In this document: in pieces, positions 60,080-64,000 of the stretch
How positions within the stretch are numbered: the first letter of the stretch is position 1
Layout: every line of letters begins with the position of its first letter
Origin: Batrachochytrium dendrobatidis JAM81
Taxonomy: Eukaryota > Chytridiomycota > Chytridiomycetes > Rhizophydiales
Direction: 5' to 3'
Assembly (NCBI RefSeq): GCF_000203795.2
Contig: NW_006281106.1
Location: forward strand, 1,121,302-1,185,301
Length of the DNA: 64,000 bases
Position numbers and translations under genes: made by a program
Notes under the pieces: generated by a model
Databases searched by the model: none
Seen by the model: only the letters and a program-made list of their open reading frames with translations
What the model was told of the DNA's origin: nothing

Positions 60080-61789
60080 CTACGATTGGCGTAGACCAAG
60101 CGATTGATCAAAAGTAGAGTTCATAGGTCCAGAATTTCCAAATCCGCTTGAAAGTATGCTGTTTGAAAGATTATCTGCTCCAGCCAATGCTAGAGAAAGC
60201 GACTGGTCTTGCATTAGCTGCATATGAAGTTGCGGCTGGTACAACTGGGTATTCATTGTTGGCGTCATAGAGGCAACATTGCTTACAGGAAATGACGGTG
60301 CTACATTGGCGGACATTTGATCCATAATTGCTTGCTGCAGCGATTGTTGCTGCACTAGATTGGTAAAATTTGAGTTGAACATGTTGTTGGTTGCAGTATG
60401 AAAGGGCGAAAATAGGTCAGGCATTGCTATGGTCGAAGACAAAGAAGCGTTGCAAACAGAAAGCGACGATGGAGTGTTTGAATTGGCCAGCTGCAAGTTG
60501 ATGTGATTAGAGAGTGTTTCTTGGTCTAGCGACGAAGAGTTTAGCAAGCCCATGTCTATGCTAGATCCAGTCATGATTTGAGGCATAAAGCTAGAAACAT
60601 TGGCAGTATTTTGTAGGTGATCCAATGATCCTATAAAGGACTGTTGTGCCGGTTTTTGTTGAAGTGGAGTGGGTTGAAATGCATTGTCAAATGTCATGGT
60701 GTTTGGTAGTGCAGGCATTGTACCAAACAGTCCTAGTGATGGATGAGATGTATTGTCATTAGCAACAGCGGTTTGGGGTGGGGTTTCGGAATACAAAGCT
60801 TCAAAGATACTAGGGCTATTGGTGTTGAGCGTGTGCAATGCTAATGGTTTAGATATGTCAATGGAGGGCTGTCCATTGTGCTTCGTGGGGGAGGTAGGTT
60901 TGGAAAATTCATATTGCTTATAGTGCCCTGTATTGCTGCTGGCCCGGGGGTTTATGTGATTGATACTGTCAGGCACTGGCATGGAGTCCATGGTTGATCC
61001 ATTCACTGTCAGTGGCTTTGAATAAAAAGTAGCCGAGTTGGCTTTGGTAGTGTTCAGGATACTGGCAAAGTTACTGCTGTCTGTACTTGTTTTCCGCTCC
61101 ATAGACCGCATTTTCGATCGTCTGTTTTGAAACCAAACTTGTATTGTACGAACCGGCATGCCAATAGTAGCAGCAATCAAGCTTCTAGTGGCCGAGTCCG
61201 GTGATGGATCAGTAGAAAATGCATTCAATAAAAAGTGGCTCTGGTCCTTGGTTGCTCTAAACCGCTTGGGTTTGGACTGATTGCGATAAGCATAAGGCCT
61301 GTCTGATTGAAACGTAGACGGATCAACAGTCACAAACTCTATATGCTTTTCCGAAAAGACTTCGCCTAGATTATTAGTAGTACCATTGGTAATAGCACCA
61401 ATTGGCCTAGTGTTTATTATGTGGCGTTGTCTGGCAGGGGACAGGTCTGTAGTCTTTGAAGCCTCCAGCGCTGAAAACTGCTGCTTTGGAGATGGATTGT
61501 TGTTCACCATGGCCTTTCGCAGTGGGGTGCTGCTCGCTGATGTATTTGAAGCAGTGACGGATTGATCATTGGTACTAACCGTTGGTGCATACGGATGATG
61601 GCGTAGCAGCGACAATAGAGAGTGCTTGCCGCTGTATTGACACTCCACACCCAGCATTGGTGGAGAAGGTGTTGGACATGGAGAGGGTAGTTGTGGTATG
61701 AGTGTTAAATGCATTAGATGGTCTAATGCATTTCCTTCTGCAGGCGACAAGCATTCCCTAAGAGCGTCTTGGTGCGACTGTTGATACAT
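60080..61789 (-). CDS. Homeodomain transcription factor
   Basis: The open frame runs from 62038, but I choose Met at 61789 (MYQQSHQDALREC), giving 569 residues, because the upstream 66 codons lie in a repeat element. The homeodomain is at about residues 160-220: KPKRFRATKDQSHFLLNAFS, helix 2 with SLIAATIGMP, and helix 3 VRTIQVWFQNRRSKMR with the invariant WFQNRR. Flanking regions are Ser/Asn/Gln/Pro rich (QQQSLQQAIMDQM), typical of activation domains. The spacing of the homeodomain is the normal 60 residues, not a TALE type. Targets are unknown. Confidence 0.85.
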   Translation of the reverse strand: MYQQSHQDALRECLSPAEGNALDHLMHLTLIPQLPSPCPTPSPPMLGVECQYSGKHSLLSLLRHHPYAPTVSTNDQSVTASNTSASSTPLRKAMVNNNPSPKQQFSALEASKTTDLSPARQRHIINTRPIGAITNGTTNNLGEVFSEKHIEFVTVDPSTFQSDRPYAYRNQSKPKRFRATKDQSHFLLNAFSTDPSPDSATRSLIAATIGMPVRTIQVWFQNRRSKMRSMERKTSTDSSNFASILNTTKANSATFYSKPLTVNGSTMDSMPVPDSINHINPRASSNTGHYKQYEFSKPTSPTKHNGQPSIDISKPLALHTLNTNSPSIFEALYSETPPQTAVANDNTSHPSLGLFGTMPALPNTMTFDNAFQPTPLQQKPAQQSFIGSLDHLQNTANVSSFMPQIMTGSSIDMGLLNSSSLDQETLSNHINLQLANSNTPSSLSVCNASLSSTIAMPDLFSPFHTATNNMFNSNFTNLVQQQSLQQAIMDQMSANVAPSFPVSNVASMTPTMNTQLYQPQLHMQLMQDQSLSLALAGADNLSNSILSSGFGNSGPMNSTFDQSLGLRQS

Positions 61790-61837
61790 TGCAGTCTTGA
61801 AACTCTTGGTATGTGAAGTTGGGCTAAAAAACCTACT

Positions 61838-62440
61838 ATAGCCGTATTCATAAAACAGCCTAAATAAGGGTGTCGAATGCATAAAAATAGCCAGTCTCAT
61901 GACACGATGAATGCCTTTGCACTTACTGGGCGACATTGTGCCCTTTAAACCCTTGACCAAATCCCATTGGTTTATCTGCTTGTTCTTGTATAAAGAACTA
62001 AACGAATGTCCACACAGCTCTAGCAAATCTCCTTTCACCCAAGCTAAATACTATAACATTGGGCGATCAAATATTGACAGTGGGTGATTGGCATGTATAG
62101 TTGCATTCTTGAGTGTACATTCTTGCTTCCCTGGACTGGATGCAGGATATCCAAATCTTTAAAATACAACAGGGTAGAGTTTGACAACATCAAAACAATC
62201 GAACCCAATATCCGGATTGCAAGGGATAGAGCCTGATAGTTCTACAATATATGGCTATGCCAAAAGTGGATAATCTCGGTTCAAAGTTACAGTTTGTAAG
62301 AATTGATGGACGCTGTTTATTCGAGTCAAGAATGCCTATTGAAAAACTAGTGCAGTAGAATACACATTCAATCATGGTCATCCTAAAAGAACAATCCTGC
62401 GAGATAAACTACAAGTGTTTTATTTCACGTGAATATGGCA
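61838..62440 (+). mobile_element. Complete copy (G) of the inverted-repeat element, fused in frame with the homeobox ORF
   Basis: Left end AGCCGTATTCATAAAACAGC and right end TATTTCACGTGAATATGGCA pair as inverted repeats. Interior blocks CTAAATAAGGGTGTCGAATG, AGCCAGTCTCATGACACGAT, GTGCCCTTTAAAC, GTGATTGGCAT, ATCAAAACAATCGAACCCAA and ATATATGGCTATGCCAAAAG match the family. About 600 bp. Antisense reading of its left 200 bp is open and continues into the homeobox ORF. Confidence 0.78.
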
Positions 62441-63535
62441 GTAATGCATTGATACTAGATGCGTATGCGATGGCATTGTCAACGGTTTACGGTCAATGGC
62501 CATTTGGAATAAAAAGTTTAATGTACCGCTGGGCTGATGCCTAGATGAAACGATTCAACAATCCAATGTATCATCCTTGTTGTCAATATGCATTGTTACT
62601 ATAACAATAGAATCGACATTTCATGACAAGATAAACCTAATAATCCACTCTAGTGTTACCATAACTTATTTCTGGCATCAGCTATTGAAAACTAGCAAAA
62701 ATCAATCATTTGATAGACATGACAAGTATCCATACCTGCAAAATCTTGTCAAGAAATAGTCTCGAGCAGATGTATAAAAAGCATCGCTCTACTCCATGTT
62801 GATCGAGTCTCAGTTGCAGTAGACTGATTTTGCAAGTAAAGGTTTCAATTGCCAAATAATTTAATCTGGGATATGCATAGAAAGCAATTAGGTCGCAATC
62901 CAATCCCGGATAAACCCAATGCTACCAATTTTTACACTGCGCCAGATACTCGATCATTCCATCAAGCAAAACAACAAGTATTCAACATGAAAAATGGAAC
63001 TTGAGCCTCTTTCATTGTCCAACTGCTGAGAATAAAGCTACTCAGCTACTACCCATTCTTGAACAAAGCGGGACTCTGGTTGAAACCAAAGTGGACTTGA
63101 GCACGAGTGCACTAAAAAATAATGCAGCAAAGGAACAATGCAAAATCGCGCATATTAGCTTTTACAAGCGGAGCTGAGCATATTGACTACATGAAATTAT
63201 GCATCGCGTTGGTTTGTACAAAACTTCAGTTCAATTGCGCCGCATTGCTAGCGTCAATCATATTGTAAACTTGGATTGTAGACGGAAGTTGCCATTTCAT
63301 CTGGCATAAAGTGGCACTCCGCATGTAATTGCTATGCATAGGCGGACTACTTTTGAAATTCATGGCTCAACCCAATTCGTTAAAAAAGTATTTAAAGGAC
63401 CCAGTCTGCACAGTCTTGTAAATTCATTCAGACTCAGAGTTTCGTTGCATTTATTGTTTATTTTTTGCTGTTAATACTTGAACGTCTATACTTTTCTGTT
63501 TTTAACCACTCGCAGACATTCATTTACACTTTGAA
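62441..63535. other. Gene-free region upstream of the expansin-like gene
   Basis: 1.1 kb, no convincing gene. A few short frames at 62577-62903 lack features. The last 150 bp before 63536 should contain the promoter of the next gene. Confidence 0.4.
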
Positions 63536-64000
63536 ATGCTTTCCGCTTCTTTTCTTACTACTGCCTCTCTTCTAACCCTGCAGCTTGCCATTACTACTGC
63601 AGCGCAATCATTTGCTGGTGAGGCTACGTTTTTTAGCAATCGTCCTGGTGCTCCAGGAGCGTGCGGTGTGGGATTTACCGATAATGAATTTATTGCAGCC
63701 GTGTCCCAAGACTTGTTTAAAGGATTTGCAGATCCAAGCTTTTGCGGTAAAAAAGCAAAAGTAACCTTCAAAGGCAAAACTATTACAGTCGTATTGATTG
63801 ATAGCTGCCCTGGATGTAAACCCACTAGTCTAGATTTGTCTCCTGTTGCATTCAAGGCACTTGAAGATCCAGATATCGGTGTGATACCTATTCAATGGTC
63901 TTTAGATGGCAGCGACTCACCTGAACCTACTCCAAATTTCCCCGAAACTATTTCACCTGAACAAACTAACCAGCCAGATTCACAGACCGATTTCCCCGAA
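63536..64000 (+). CDS. Secreted barwin/expansin-like double-psi beta-barrel protein (3' truncated by window edge)
   Basis: The frame is open from ATG 63536 to the window end (155 codons, no stop). A signal peptide (LLTLQLAITTAAQ) precedes a double-psi barrel: GEATFFSN, GACGVGFTDNEFIAAVSQD, CGKKAKVTFKGKTITVVLID, SCPGCKPTSLDLSPVAFKAL, IGVIPIQWSL. The Cys pairs and the Asp before SCPGC match expansin, barwin and RlpA-like fungal proteins, which loosen or bind polysaccharide. A Pro/Thr/Glu-rich linker begins after about residue 128 (PNFPETISPEQ and a second FPE), suggesting a repetitive tail or a further module. Confidence 0.85.
   Translation, partial: MLSASFLTTASLLTLQLAITTAAQSFAGEATFFSNRPGAPGACGVGFTDNEFIAAVSQDLFKGFADPSFCGKKAKVTFKGKTITVVLIDSCPGCKPTSLDLSPVAFKALEDPDIGVIPIQWSLDGSDSPEPTPNFPETISPEQTNQPDSQTDFPE

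Overview
The window is a gene-dense, intron-rich, AT-rich eukaryotic region. I read it as a chytrid fungus, most likely Batrachochytrium or a relative. That is inference from gene content: fungal Nhp6, Skp1, Hap2, Gfa1, Pis1 and Csm1/Pcs1 orthologues sit beside genes more typical of flagellated or animal-like lineages (a CNBD2-like cyclic-nucleotide-binding protein, an AASDH-type beta-alanine-activating enzyme, an MDC1-type tandem BRCT protein) and lineage-specific secreted proteins. I cannot decide the species from sequence alone. Introns are mostly 55-110 nt GT-AG. Almost all exon junctions given below were checked by reading-frame continuity, and total coding lengths divide by three.

Layout. 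1-752 is the 3' end of an MDC1-like BRCT gene (+). 1488-2083 is a doubtful small gene. 2320-4448 is an ArfGAP (-). 4570-8619 is an AASDH-like adenylation/carrier/PQQ-propeller protein (-), divergent from an insulin-degrading M16 protease (9154-13753, +) that has micro-exons. 14031-15609 holds two tandem secreted Cys-rich paralogues (-). 16247-17650 is a two-domain basic-secretory-protein metalloprotease (+). 17934-20769 is a p67phox/NoxR-like TPR protein with a PH-like module (+). 21171-22022 is Hap2/NF-YA (-), 22422-25445 Gfa1 (-), 25962-28368 a vacuolar Ca2+/H+ exchanger (-), 28916-29470 a GNAT acetyltransferase (+), 29751-30557 a GPI-anchored surface protein (-), 32157-33889 an ACAD11-type acyl-CoA dehydrogenase (-), 34257-36071 an SLC9B/NHA-type antiporter (-), 36509-37081 a one-pass membrane protein (+), 37830-39077 Skp1 (-), 41297-43555 an SH3 membrane sensor (+), 43797-44874 RNase P subunit Pop4 (+), 45385-48867 a Cid1/TUT-type nucleotidyltransferase (-), 49283-51845 the Csm1/Pcs1-like monopolin (-), 52159-52946 a retropepsin-like hypothetical (+), 53555-57156 the CNBD2-like protein (+), 57405-58324 phosphatidylinositol synthase (+), 58627-59564 Nhp6 (-), 60080-61789 a homeodomain factor (-), and 63536-64000 a truncated expansin/barwin-like secreted protein (+).

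The most notable non-genic signal is a dispersed repeat family of about 0.3-0.65 kb with terminal inverted repeats near GCCGTATTCACGTAAAATGG. I count nine copies, in both orientations and with very different internal lengths. One fills the first intron of the Ca2+/H+ exchanger, one ends about 50 bp before the start codon of the tandem metalloprotease gene, one lies directly upstream of a secreted Cys-rich gene, and one is fused in frame to the 5' side of the homeodomain ORF. It looks like a non-autonomous DNA transposon (MITE-like) family. It is old, because copies are clearly diverged.

There is no operon logic. Themes that recur are secretion and surface biology (Cys-rich pair, BSP protease, GPI protein, SH3 sensor, expansin-like protein), the cell wall precursor step (Gfa1), ion homeostasis (CAX, NHA), chromatin and transcription (Hap2, Nhp6, homeobox), and zoospore-type functions (CNBD2-like). 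I saw no rRNA, tRNA or CRISPR.
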